From assembly GCF_900103265.1 (NCBI RefSeq), contig NZ_FMWX01000002.1, positions 1 through 64,000 of the forward strand: a stretch of 64,000 nt of DNA. Direction: 5' to 3'. Position numbers and translations under genes: made by a program. Under the pieces are notes generated by a model that saw only the letters and a program-made list of their open reading frames with translations, made no database searches and was not told the origin of the DNA. The DNA comes from Sphingomonas sp. NFR15. GTDB lineage: Bacteria; Pseudomonadota; Alphaproteobacteria; Sphingomonadales; Sphingomonadaceae. Below are positions 36,648 to 45,377 of this stretch, piece by piece (positions within the stretch are counted from its first letter, which is position 1; each line of letters opens with the position of its first letter).

Positions 36648-37037
36648 ATGACTCACCCGCTCGTCGCCAGTCTCGGCCTGTCGCCACATCCCGAGGGCGG
36701 CTGGTATCGCGAGACGCTGCGCCAGCCCGCACCGGACGGCGGTCGCGCGCTCGCCACCGCGATCCTGTTCCTGCTGGATGCGGGCGAACGCTCGCACTGG
36801 CACCGGGTCGATGCCGCCGAACTGTGGCTATGGCACGCGGGATCGCCGCTGACGCTGCGGATCGGGCACGACGAACTCTCGCTCAGCGGGGAACAGCCTC
36901 AGGGTCTCGTCCCGGCGCACGCCTGGCAATCAGCCGAGGCGCGCCACGGCTGGGCGCTGGTGAGTTGCGTGGTGACGCCGGGATTCGATTTCGCCGGCTG
37001 GGAACTGGCGCCGCCCGGCTGGTCGCCGCCGCGATGA
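36648..37037 (+). CDS. Cupin DUF985-family protein
   Basis: Protein of 129 residues. HPEGGWYRET, SHWHRVDAAELWLWHAG and PAHAWQSA are hallmarks of the DUF985 cupin fold with a probable metal site (the HWH pair and E). Members relate to nucleotide or sugar-phosphate binding cupins. It overlaps the MFS gene by ATGA. Confidence 0.85.
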   Translation: MTHPLVASLGLSPHPEGGWYRETLRQPAPDGGRALATAILFLLDAGERSHWHRVDAAELWLWHAGSPLTLRIGHDELSLSGEQPQGLVPAHAWQSAEARHGWALVSCVVTPGFDFAGWELAPPGWSPPR

Positions 37038-38422
37038 GCGATGGCCTGCCGATGCCGCGGCGCCTGCTCGCGATCGGCGCGGTGTCATGCGGGTCGGCGC
37101 TCATCATGATCGATGGCAGCGTCGCCAACGTCGCGCTGCCGACGATCGCGCGCGATCTGCGCGTCGACAGCGCCTCGATCGTGTCGATCGTGACGATCTA
37201 CCAGTTGATCCTGGTGATGCTGCTGCTCCCCTTCGCGGCGCTCGGCGAACGGCTCGGGCTGAAACGGATGTACCAGATCGGGCAGATGGTGTTCACCGTC
37301 GCGACCATCCTGTGCTTCTTCGCCAAGAGCCTGCCGTTCCTGCTGATCGTGCGTGCCGCGCAGGGCATCGGCGCGGCGGCCGCGCTCAGCGTGTCGGCGG
37401 CGCTGATCCGCTCGGTCTATCCCAAGGCGCAGCTCGGACGCGGCCTCGCGCTCAACACCGTCGTCGTCACCAGCGCGAACGCGCTCGCGCCGACGCTGGG
37501 CGGGCTGGTGCTTGCGGTCGCGCCGTGGCCGTGGGTGTTCGCAAGCGCGGTGCCGTTCGCGATCGGCTCGTTACTGCTCGGCCGCGCGCTTCCCAAGGCC
37601 GAGCCGCGCGAGACACCGTTCGACGTGCTCGGCGCGGTGATGTGTGCCGCCATGTTCGGCCTGGTGATCGGCGGCGCCGAGACCGGCATCCACGGTGACA
37701 GCCCGGTCGTCTCGGGTGCGATCGTCGCGGTCGGCGTCGCAATCGGCGTGTTCTTCGTGCGGCGCGAACGGAATGAAGCCAACCCGATCCTGCCGATCGA
37801 CCTGCTCGCCCGCCCCGTGCTCGCGCTTTCGGTGCTGAGTTCGTACACCGCGTTCGTCGCCTCGATGACGCTGCTGATCTCCTTCCCCTTCCGCATGCAG
37901 CATGAATTCCACATGAGCCCGGCCGAGGTCGGCGCCGCGCTCGCGCCGTGGCCGCTCACCAACATCTTCGTCGCGCCAATGGCGGGCTATCTGTCGGACC
38001 GGGTGCCGGCGGGCGTGCTCGGCGGGATCGGCATGACGATCACCGTCACCGCTCTGTGCCTGCTCGCCTTCCTCCCGCCCGATGCGACCTATGTCGACAT
38101 CGTCTGGCGAATGATGCTGTGTGGCGCGGGCTTCGGGCTGTTCCTGCCCCCCAACGCGCGGCTGATCGTCGGCTCCGCGCCGCCACACCGCGCGGCGGCA
38201 GCGGGCAGCCTCGTCTCGACCGTGCGGCAGGTCGGCCAGACCACCGGCGCGACGTTGGTCGCGACGTTGCTCGCCTTCGGGGTCGGCGGCGGACGCACGC
38301 CGCCGCTCGTCGCCGCCGGGCTGGGCGTGGTGGCGGGTCTGTGCAGTGTGGCGCGGCTGCGCCCCTCGATCCGCAATGCCAAGCCGTTCGAAACCGACGA
38401 TGGGAAGGCCCGCCAGCCATGA
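37034..38422 (+). CDS. MFS drug/multi-substrate efflux transporter (DHA2-like)
   Basis: Membrane protein of 462 residues, about 14 helices. The start region IMIDGSVANVALPTIARDL is motif D1 of the DHA2 (EmrB/QacA) family, GERLGLKRMYQIG is motif A, and GGLVLAVAPWPWVFASAVPF is motif C typical of antiporters. It probably expels drugs or metabolites using the proton gradient. It is coupled by ATGA to the cupin before it and to a cytochrome c after it. Confidence 0.87.
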   Translation: MSDGLPMPRRLLAIGAVSCGSALIMIDGSVANVALPTIARDLRVDSASIVSIVTIYQLILVMLLLPFAALGERLGLKRMYQIGQMVFTVATILCFFAKSLPFLLIVRAAQGIGAAAALSVSAALIRSVYPKAQLGRGLALNTVVVTSANALAPTLGGLVLAVAPWPWVFASAVPFAIGSLLLGRALPKAEPRETPFDVLGAVMCAAMFGLVIGGAETGIHGDSPVVSGAIVAVGVAIGVFFVRRERNEANPILPIDLLARPVLALSVLSSYTAFVASMTLLISFPFRMQHEFHMSPAEVGAALAPWPLTNIFVAPMAGYLSDRVPAGVLGGIGMTITVTALCLLAFLPPDATYVDIVWRMMLCGAGFGLFLPPNARLIVGSAPPHRAAAAGSLVSTVRQVGQTTGATLVATLLAFGVGGGRTPPLVAAGLGVVAGLCSVARLRPSIRNAKPFETDDGKARQP

Positions 38423-38886
38423 TCCGTACCGTGTCTCTCGCGCTCGCCTGCTGCGTGGCGGCCTGCGCCCCCGCCGTGAAGCACGACCCGCGCCTGTCGA
38501 GCGCACCGCTCGCCGAGCGGCTCGCCGCGGCCGATGCGAACACCGGTGCCGCGATCTTCTCGCGCTGCGCGGCGTGCCACACCGTCACGCAAGGCGCGGG
38601 CGACCGGGGCGGCCCGGCGCTCTACGGGGTGGTCGGACGGCCGATCGGGCGCGGCAGTGACCGTTTCAACTATACCGCCGCGCTCGAGGCGGTCGGCGGG
38701 GTATGGACGTTCGAACGGCTCGACGCGTGGCTCACCGATCCCCGGCATTTCGCGCCCGGCACCAACATGATGTTCGCGGGTCTACCCGATGGCATGGACC
38801 GCGCCGACGTGATCCGCTTCCTCAACGAAAACGGCTCGAACCTGCCGTTACCGACGCCTAGCCCGAACAGCCGACCAGCCCGGTGA
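38419..38886 (+). CDS. Class I cytochrome c, probable lipoprotein
   Basis: Protein of 155 residues. The lipobox-like VAACAP follows a short hydrophobic leader. CAACHTV is the haem site, with the axial Met expected in the GTNMMFAGLP segment. The order (N-terminal CxxCH, C-terminal Met) is that of cytochrome c2/c-550 type carriers, anchored at the periplasmic face. Its 3' end overlaps by 29 bp the convergent gene on the other strand. Confidence 0.88.
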   Translation: MIRTVSLALACCVAACAPAVKHDPRLSSAPLAERLAAADANTGAAIFSRCAACHTVTQGAGDRGGPALYGVVGRPIGRGSDRFNYTAALEAVGGVWTFERLDAWLTDPRHFAPGTNMMFAGLPDGMDRADVIRFLNENGSNLPLPTPSPNSRPAR

Positions 38887-39274
38887 CCGGCACCACCACC
38901 CCGTCCTTGCCGTCGCGGTCAAGCCGAAGCGCGCCATCGGGAACCGCCGCCCCCTTCACCAGATCGCCGCGCGTCTCGATGGTGAGATCGAGAGTCGCGT
39001 GAATACCAGCCGCGGCATATTCGGTCGTCTCGCTCAGCCCGAAATTGGCCGCGCCACGCTGCGCGGTCCGTGGCAGGTCGATGATCGCGCCGTCGAGCGA
39101 CAAACGCAGCCGCCCCGGTTCGGCGGAGGCCACCGCAACCAGGTTGCGCTGCTCGGTCGCGGTCCACAGATACGCCGCGCAACCGGTCGCGGGCAGATCC
39201 TGCTTGGGCAGCACGTCGAGCGGCAAACCCGCGATCTGCGTGGCGGCGAGCAGGAGGATCATGGACGCGTTCAT
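38858..39274 (-). CDS. Exported hypothetical protein next to prepilin peptidase
   Basis: Protein of 138 residues with a short signal peptide (MILLLAATQIAGLPLDVLP). The mature part contains three Cys-bearing beta strands (GCAAYLWTATEQRN, GLVGCSG at the end). I know no family. The ATG at 39274 overlaps the stop of the prepilin peptidase (ATGA), so the two are translated together. Confidence 0.65.
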   Translation of the reverse strand: MNASMILLLAATQIAGLPLDVLPKQDLPATGCAAYLWTATEQRNLVAVASAEPGRLRLSLDGAIIDLPRTAQRGAANFGLSETTEYAAAGIHATLDLTIETRGDLVKGAAVPDGALRLDRDGKDGVVVPVTGLVGCSG

Positions 39275-40026
39275 GCCCCCGAACCTAGCAGGAACAACCA
39301 CGCCGGATAAGCCGCGACCGCGAGCAGCGCGCCGAACGGCAGACGATCGTCGAGCCGCGCCGCCCGCCCGCGTACCGCGCCGGCCGCGACGATCGCGAGC
39401 CCGGCCAGCGCGGCGAGAAACAGCACCACCGGCAACATCCGCCAGCCAAGCCACAGGCCAATCGCGCCGAACATCTTGGGGTCGCCCCCGCCCAGCCCTT
39501 CGCGACCTCGCGCGGCGCGATACGCGGCCGCGATCAACCATAGTGCGCCGAAGCCCGCCGCGCCCCCGATCAGCCGATCGGCAAGCGGCGGCATGACCCC
39601 GATCACCCCGGCGCCCAGGCCGGCGACCGCCAGCGTCAGCGTCAGCACGTCCGGCAACCAGAATTCGGTCACATCGAGCGCGGCGAGCGCGAGCAGCAAC
39701 CAGCCGAACACCGCCCCCGCCAAGGCGGCCGGCCCCGGTGCCGCAAGTCCTGCCGCCACGCCGATCGCGAGCGCGACCGCTTCCACCCGCCAGTGCAGCG
39801 GGTCGATCGCCGTGCCGCAACGCCGGCACCTGCCCCGCGCCAGCGCCGCGCTGAGCAGCGGCACCAGATCCCGCGCGCCCAGCACCGCGTCGCATCCGTC
39901 GCACCGCGAACGTCCGCTGGCCACCGAGCGTCCCTGCGGCCAGCGGATCACTACCGTCGCGACGAAGCTGCCGATCACCGCGCCGAGCAGCCCGAGCAGC
40001 AGCGGCCAGATCAGCAACTCAGCCAT
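39271..40026 (-). CDS. Type IV prepilin peptidase (A24), PilD-like
   Basis: Protein of 251 residues with eight membrane helices. It has the N-terminal CxxC/CxxC zinc-binding loop (CDGCDAV, CRRCGTA) and both catalytic Asp motifs (LDVTEFWLPDV and GGGDPKMF, the GxGD signature). It cleaves and may methylate prepilins at the inner membrane. The window contains no pilin genes, so its substrates are elsewhere in the genome. Confidence 0.9.
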   Translation of the reverse strand: MAELLIWPLLLGLLGAVIGSFVATVVIRWPQGRSVASGRSRCDGCDAVLGARDLVPLLSAALARGRCRRCGTAIDPLHWRVEAVALAIGVAAGLAAPGPAALAGAVFGWLLLALAALDVTEFWLPDVLTLTLAVAGLGAGVIGVMPPLADRLIGGAAGFGALWLIAAAYRAARGREGLGGGDPKMFGAIGLWLGWRMLPVVLFLAALAGLAIVAAGAVRGRAARLDDRLPFGALLAVAAYPAWLFLLGSGA

Positions 40027-40273
40027 TCGGCTTCTTGCGGATCAGATAGCGATAGGCCCCGAACAGATCGATCACCAGCAGCACCACGTTCTGCGTGCCG
40101 AGCGCCGCATCCCGCGTCAGGATCGCGCCGCCGATCCACGCGAGCGCCGAGACCGCGAACAGCACCTGCCCCCATCCCGTCAGCCGCCGCCCGAGATCGA
40201 GCGACACCATGCCCGCCGCGATCATCCCGCCGCCCGAAGCGGTCCATTTCAGCGCGGTGGTGAGTGTATCCAT
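40019..40273 (-). CDS. Small uncharacterised membrane protein
   Basis: Protein of 84 residues with two or three hydrophobic helices (GGGMIAAGMVSLDLG, GQVLFAVSALAWIGGAIL, NVVLLVIDLFGAYRYLI). It ends with a KKPNG tail. It overlaps the prepilin peptidase start by 8 bp and is transcribed with it. No domain is recognised. Confidence 0.6.
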   Translation of the reverse strand: MDTLTTALKWTASGGGMIAAGMVSLDLGRRLTGWGQVLFAVSALAWIGGAILTRDAALGTQNVVLLVIDLFGAYRYLIRKKPNG

Positions 40274-40345
40274 GGCGCCGCCGTAGGGCCGCACGCCGTC
40301 GCGCGCCAGATTGATATGGAGCAAGCGCCCGCGTCACTCGGCGGC

Positions 40346-40852
40346 TCAGGCGCCGAGATCGAGCGTGAAGTAGCGGCTGAAGCCGGTGTCGGAATAGTCG
40401 GCAAACGGCGGGCATGCGATGAACCCGGCTTGCGCATACATCGCCCGCGCGGCGGCGAAGGCCTGGTTGGCGCCCGTCTCCAGGCTCAGCCGCCGATAGC
40501 CGGAGGCTCGGCCTTCCGCGACGAGATGCGCCAGCATCGTGCGACCGACACCGCGACGCAGATGCGCGGGTGCGACACGCATCGACTTGAGCTCGCCATG
40601 CGCCGCGTCGAGCCGTTTGAGCGCGCCCATGCCGAGCAGCGCATCGCCCTCCCATGCCGTCCACAGCGTCACCGCGGGATCGCGCAGGCCCGCCAGGTCG
40701 AGCGCGAACACCGCGCCTGGCGGAGAGTTCGCGAACGCGGCGCGCAGATGCGACTCGACGAGATCGACCACGGCCGCCCGCGAGATATCGTCACGTTCGA
40801 ACCGGATCGCAGGCGTGTTCAGGGTAACGTCTCGTTGGGCTCGACGCCCCAC
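40346..40852 (-). CDS. GNAT-family N-acetyltransferase
   Basis: Protein of about 168 residues. APAHLRRGVGRTMLAHL is the acetyl-CoA pyrophosphate-binding loop, with EGDALLGMGALK before it and NQAFAAARAMYAQAGF as the C-terminal helix of the GNAT fold. The substrate is unknown. No ATG fits the conserved N-terminus. A GTG at 40852 inside the 3' end of the SH3 gene gives an in-frame start, but the exact start is uncertain. Confidence 0.82.
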   Translation of the reverse strand: MGRRAQRDVTLNTPAIRFERDDISRAAVVDLVESHLRAAFANSPPGAVFALDLAGLRDPAVTLWTAWEGDALLGMGALKRLDAAHGELKSMRVAPAHLRRGVGRTMLAHLVAEGRASGYRRLSLETGANQAFAAARAMYAQAGFIACPPFADYSDTGFSRYFTLDLGA

Positions 40853-41310
40853 AGATGGATCGCCTCGACATACCCGCCCTGCCCGTGGACGTCGAAATAG
40901 CACCATCCACGCGAGCATTTGCTCAGCCGCCCGACCACGCCTGGGGCGGCGCGCCAGCGCACCCGCGCGCCAGCTTCGGGCTGGTCGAGCAGTTCGGCCT
41001 GCGCGCCCATCACGAAGCCGGTGCGCACCTCCTTGATGAGCGCACCGAGCATCCAGCCCTGCGTGCCACCGGGGTCTTCCACCTTCAGCCAGTTGCCGTG
41101 ATCGTACACGTCGAGCACCTTCACCGGCAGATCGGCGCGCTGGTACAGCCAGATCGCCGGATAGGTGCGGCCCGGCCCGGTGCGCATCCGCGCCTTCGCG
41201 GCGGAGATCGAGGCGTAATATGGCGTGCGCTTCTGCACCAGCGCGCCGATCGCGGGCGTGGCCACCGCGATCGCCGCGATCATCAACGCACGTCTGCCGA
41301 ACCAACCCAT
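40819..41310 (-). CDS. Exported protein with two bacterial SH3 domains
   Basis: Protein of 163 residues with an N-terminal signal or membrane segment (RRALMIAAIAVATPAIG). Two SH3b repeats follow: RMRTGPGRTYPAIWLYQRAD to GWML, and ELLDQPEAGARVRWR to WCYFDVHGQGGYV. Such domains bind peptidoglycan or proteins in the periplasm. The C-terminus overlaps the acetyltransferase gene. Confidence 0.85.
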   Translation of the reverse strand: MGWFGRRALMIAAIAVATPAIGALVQKRTPYYASISAAKARMRTGPGRTYPAIWLYQRADLPVKVLDVYDHGNWLKVEDPGGTQGWMLGALIKEVRTGFVMGAQAELLDQPEAGARVRWRAAPGVVGRLSKCSRGWCYFDVHGQGGYVEAIHLWGVEPNETLP

Positions 41311-41405
41311 ATACGCCCCTACTCCGGATGCGATCTGCTTAGCGCGTGCAGCAAGCAGGCTTCAACAGCGTTGACGCGGAGCCGCTGCTTCGCCAAGCGC
41401 GATAT

Positions 41406-42404
41406 ATGCCCGAAACGAGACGCGTCGCGCACCCGAAGGTCATCGTAACGCGCGAACTCACCGAAGCGGTGATGGCGCGGATGGAGCAATTGTTCGACAC
41501 CACGCTCAACCGCTTCGACCGCAAGATGACGCGCGCGCAACTCGCCGAGGCGATGGCCACCTGCGATGTGCTGGTTCCCTCCGTTACCGACACGATCGAC
41601 GCCGGGCTGATCGCGGGCGCGGGCGAGCGGCTCAAGCTGATCGCCAATTTCGGTGCGGGCGTGAACCACATCGACCTCAAGGCCGCGCGGGCGCGCGGCA
41701 TCATCGTCACCAACACCCCCGGCGTTCTGACCGAGGACACCGCCGACCTGACGATGGCGTTGATCGTCTCCGTACCGCGCCGGCTGGCCGAGGGCGAGAA
41801 GCTGGTGCGATCGGGACAGTGGACCGGCTGGAGCCCCGGCGGGATGCTTGGACACCGCATCGGCGGCAAGGCGCTCGGCATCATCGGCATGGGCCGGATC
41901 GGCCAGGCGGTCGCCCGGCGCGCACGCGCCTTCGGCCTTTCGATCCATTACCACAACCGATCCCGTCTGCCCAAAGTGCTCGAAGGCGAACTCGGCGCGC
42001 AATGGCACGCCAATCTCGACGCGATGCTCGGAAGCATCGACATTCTGACGATCCACACGCCCCTCAATGCCGACAGCAAGGACCTGCTCGACGCCGAGCG
42101 GATCGCGCTGTTGCGCCCGCACGTGTACCTCATCAACGCCTCGCGTGGCGGCATCGTCGATGAAGAGGCGCTGGTCGATGCGCTGGAGGCGGGGCGGCTC
42201 GCCGGCGCCGGGCTGGACGTATGGCAGCACGAGCCCGCGATCGACCCGCGCCTGCTCGCGCTTCCCAACGTGGTGATGACCCCGCACATGGGTTCGGCGA
42301 CGTTCGAGGGCCGAATGGCGACGGGCGAGAAGGTGATCCGCAACATCCGCGCCTGGGCGGACGGGCACCGTCCGCCGGATCAGGTGCTTGAGGGCTGGGC
42401 CTGA
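41406..42404 (+). CDS. D-2-hydroxyacid dehydrogenase (glyoxylate/hydroxypyruvate reductase type)
   Basis: Protein of 332 residues. LGIIGMGRIGQAVARRARAF is the NAD(P)-binding fold. NASRGGIVDEEALVDAL carries the substrate-binding Arg and nearby Asp/Glu, and TPHMGSATFEGR holds the catalytic His. The N-terminal lid contains NFGAGVNHID. It reduces glyoxylate or a similar 2-oxoacid. The ATG at 41406 is preferred over the upstream GTG because the family usually begins with such a short N-terminus. Confidence 0.9.
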   Translation: MPETRRVAHPKVIVTRELTEAVMARMEQLFDTTLNRFDRKMTRAQLAEAMATCDVLVPSVTDTIDAGLIAGAGERLKLIANFGAGVNHIDLKAARARGIIVTNTPGVLTEDTADLTMALIVSVPRRLAEGEKLVRSGQWTGWSPGGMLGHRIGGKALGIIGMGRIGQAVARRARAFGLSIHYHNRSRLPKVLEGELGAQWHANLDAMLGSIDILTIHTPLNADSKDLLDAERIALLRPHVYLINASRGGIVDEEALVDALEAGRLAGAGLDVWQHEPAIDPRLLALPNVVMTPHMGSATFEGRMATGEKVIRNIRAWADGHRPPDQVLEGWA

Positions 42405-42408
42405 CGCG

Positions 42409-43092
42409 TCACCGCAGATGCGGCAGCCGCCATGCTCCGAGCAGCGCGGCGGTTCTCAAGGCGAAGATGGCAAGGCCGGCAATCGCGCCGGCCACGTCCT
42501 TGCGCAGTTTGAAACGCTGCATCAGCACGACCATCAGCGCCGCACCCGCCAGCGCGGCGGTGGCATAAAAATCCTCGTCCAGCACCCGCGGAACCCGCGC
42601 ACTCAACACGTCGCGCAGGATGCCGCCGCCACAGCCATTCACCGTCGCGATCACGACCACACTGGCGCCGTTGAGCTTATAATCCAGGCTCTTGCGCGCG
42701 CCCGCGACGGCCGCGAGCGAGAGGCCGACCCCCTCGAACACGTCCACCGCCAACGGTGGAGTGAGATCGCCCACCCGGCCCAGCGCAAGCGAGGCCGCGA
42801 CGATCGTCACCGTCGCCGCGAGCGCCAGCGCCGCATAGCGCCAGTCCCGGAAGGACGCAGGAGGATGCTCGCCGAGCAGAAGGTTGCGGATGACGCCTCC
42901 GCCGACCGAGCCGACAAAGGCCAGCACCAGAATACCGAACAGATCGAAATCCGCCTGCACCCCGACCAACGCGCATTCGGCCGCGAGCACGAACGTGGCG
43001 GCGAGATCCACCGTGGTGAGCACCGTGTCGCGGATGCGACCACCAACGGGTGCGGCGGACGCCACCACAGGAGCATCTACGCCGTCGCTCAA
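42409..43092 (-). CDS. TRIC-type (YadS/UPF0126) cation channel family protein
   Basis: Membrane protein of about 227 residues with seven helices. The two homologous GGGxxRxxLxG motifs (GGGVIRNLLLGEHPPASF and NGCGGGILRDVL) are diagnostic of bacterial TRIC/YadS channels. The start is unclear: TTG at 43092 overlaps the stop of a tiny upstream frame with a strong ribosome site (MTLTKRAAIL, 43089-43121). GTG at 43068 and an extended frame to 43173 are alternatives. Confidence 0.85.
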   Translation of the reverse strand: MSDGVDAPVVASAAPVGGRIRDTVLTTVDLAATFVLAAECALVGVQADFDLFGILVLAFVGSVGGGVIRNLLLGEHPPASFRDWRYAALALAATVTIVAASLALGRVGDLTPPLAVDVFEGVGLSLAAVAGARKSLDYKLNGASVVVIATVNGCGGGILRDVLSARVPRVLDEDFYATAALAGAALMVVLMQRFKLRKDVAGAIAGLAIFALRTAALLGAWRLPHLR

Positions 43093-43238
43093 AGGATCGC
43101 GGCCCGCTTGGTCAGCGTCATGACAATCCTCCCCTATTTTACCTGAGCATAAGCCACCAACTGCCGCCAACAATCAAGGCCGCTGCGTGGCTCCATGATC
43201 GCGACGATGCCACAGCACGCCGAGCGCCCCCGACATCC

Positions 43239-45248
43239 CTACGCGACCAACTCGACCAGTGCCTGGCTCGTCAGCGCCTCCGAGCACAGGAACCCCTGGT
43301 ATAATTGGCATCCTTCCTTCGCGAGCAGTTCCAACTGCTCGGCGGTCTCCACCCCTTCCGCGATCACGGTCAGCCCCAGCGAGCGCGCCATGTCGATCAC
43401 GCCGCGCACCACCACGCGGTCGCGGGGCGTACCGGTGATGTCCTGCGCAAGCTTCTTGTCGATCTTGAGGTAATCGAGCGGCAGCGCCTTGAGATAGGCG
43501 AGGCTCGAATAGCCGGTGCCGAAATCGTCGATCGCGATCCGGCAGCCGGCGGTGCGCAGCGCCGAAAGCAGCGCCGCCGCCACGCCAAGATCCTCGATCA
43601 GCCCGCTCTCGGTGATCTCCAGCGTCAGCCGGGAACGCGGAAATCCGCTCGAATCGACCCGGTCGAGAAACAGGTCCGTAAAGCCCGGCCGGGCGATATC
43701 CGCGGCCGTAAGATTAAGCGAAAGGCGCAGAGCGCGCAGCGCCGCCGGCCAGGCGACGGCACGCTCCAGCGCGACGCGCTGGATATGGTCGGACAGCGCG
43801 ATTTCGAGATCGGCACGCGCGGCGGCGGCGAACAGCGTCTCGGCGCCGATCGTGCCGAGCGTGGCATGCTCCCAGCGCGCCAGCGCCTCGACACCCACGA
43901 TCGCAGCGCTCGACACCGACACCTGCGGCTGAAACAGAACCTCGATCTCGCCCCGTTCGATCGCGCGATGGAGCGCCACCGCGAGCGCGTCGATCGGTGC
44001 CGCGTCGCCGCGCGCCTCGGCGACGCGCAGCGTGGCGCTGTCCGAATCCCGCGCATCGGCGAGCGCTTCGCTGGCCCGGCGCAGGAGCGCGGCGGCGTCG
44101 TCCTCGATCTCGCCTTGCGCGACCCCGATCCGACACCCAAGCACGGCGATCGCGTCGCCCGCGACGAATGGCCGCGCCAGTTCGCCGGCGATCCGTTCCG
44201 CAACCAACTCGATGCGGGCGCGCGGCGCGCGCGCGGCGACGAGGAAGGACGAGCCGCTCAACCGCGATATCAGAGCTCCGCGCCCAAGCACGTCGCGCAC
44301 CACATCCTCGATCCGTTTCAGCGCGGCGCGCAGCAACGTATCTCCGGCGGTCCGCCCATACGCCGTATTGACCATGTCGAAGCGGTTGAGCGCCACCAGC
44401 ATCGCGTGGAGCGGCTCGGCACCCCCTTCGCGCAGCCGCCGGCTGATCCAGCGCCGGGCGCTGCCGGCATCACGCGCGCCGGCCAGCGCCTCGCGCAGTT
44501 CGGCGGTCGGCTCGGGCGCGCTGCCGAGCACCTCTACGATCGCGTCGATGCGTCGCGCGGCCGCGTCGAAATGCAGATGCTGCACGACCCGGCCAATGCC
44601 GGGCATGTCATGCGCGAAGGCGGTCGTCGGGCGCACCGGCGACAGGCGCCGCAACGCCGCTAAAGCCGCCTTTCGTTCCGCCGGGTCGATGCGGCGCAAC
44701 ATGGCGGCACGGGCGGGTCGCTCGGAGGCGCCGAGCAGCCGCGCCAACGCCGGCGTCAGCAGCATCGCGCGCGGCTCCAAATCGAAACGCCAGCCGAGCG
44801 GCTCGGCGATGCCGCTCGCGCGCCACTCGCCGGCCATGCGCTCGGCATGACGCGCAGCATATCGCAGCGCCTGGATGAATTCGGTCTCGCCGAACGGGCT
44901 CGACAGAAAATGCGTGGCCCCAGCCTCGTAGAGCGCGCCGATCGCCTCATGGTCGCCCCGCGAGACGAGTGCCAGCATCGCGCCGCCATTCGCTTCGATC
45001 GTGCCGCCCAGCGTACGTGCGCTGGCGAGCCCGTCGTCGAGCGCGCCGCGCGCGTCGACCACCACGACTGCGGAGCCACTGGCGAGGAAGCGGCGCTCAA
45101 CCCCCGCCGCACGCCGCGCCGCCACGACTTGCCACCCTGCCGCGCCCGCCAACGCGGCGAGTTCGTCACGCTGCCGAAACGAGAGGATGAACAGCGGCGC
45201 AGCTCCGGCGGAGATGCCGGAGCCGATGCGCAAGCCATCTTCGTCCAC
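43239..45248 (-). CDS. Cyclic-di-GMP phosphodiesterase (EAL) with degenerate GGDEF
   Basis: Protein of 669 residues. Order: N-terminal receiver-like region (about 20-140, VVVVDARG), a linker, a GGDEF domain at about 290-410 in which the catalytic loop reads RLSGSSFLV instead of GGDEF, and an intact EAL domain at about 415-665 (VEALARWEH, LEITESGLIED, IAIDDFGTGYSSLAYLKALP, VIAEGVETAEQLELL). The Glu and Asp needed for metal-dependent hydrolysis of c-di-GMP are present. The product probably lowers c-di-GMP, with the GGDEF part acting as a sensor. The GTG start at 45248 has a cagggaa ribosome site. Confidence 0.88.
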   Translation of the reverse strand: MDEDGLRIGSGISAGAAPLFILSFRQRDELAALAGAAGWQVVAARRAAGVERRFLASGSAVVVVDARGALDDGLASARTLGGTIEANGGAMLALVSRGDHEAIGALYEAGATHFLSSPFGETEFIQALRYAARHAERMAGEWRASGIAEPLGWRFDLEPRAMLLTPALARLLGASERPARAAMLRRIDPAERKAALAALRRLSPVRPTTAFAHDMPGIGRVVQHLHFDAAARRIDAIVEVLGSAPEPTAELREALAGARDAGSARRWISRRLREGGAEPLHAMLVALNRFDMVNTAYGRTAGDTLLRAALKRIEDVVRDVLGRGALISRLSGSSFLVAARAPRARIELVAERIAGELARPFVAGDAIAVLGCRIGVAQGEIEDDAAALLRRASEALADARDSDSATLRVAEARGDAAPIDALAVALHRAIERGEIEVLFQPQVSVSSAAIVGVEALARWEHATLGTIGAETLFAAAARADLEIALSDHIQRVALERAVAWPAALRALRLSLNLTAADIARPGFTDLFLDRVDSSGFPRSRLTLEITESGLIEDLGVAAALLSALRTAGCRIAIDDFGTGYSSLAYLKALPLDYLKIDKKLAQDITGTPRDRVVVRGVIDMARSLGLTVIAEGVETAEQLELLAKEGCQLYQGFLCSEALTSQALVELVA

Positions 45249-45377
45249 GCCCGTTCCCTGCCCCACCACGCTGCCCGATCGACCGTGAAATTCCCTTCTG
45301 CCTTGGCACACGTCAAAGAAGAAGCGCAAAAATCGCAACCCCTTGTTCGGCGGCGCAGGAAGGCTTAGCTCCATGCG

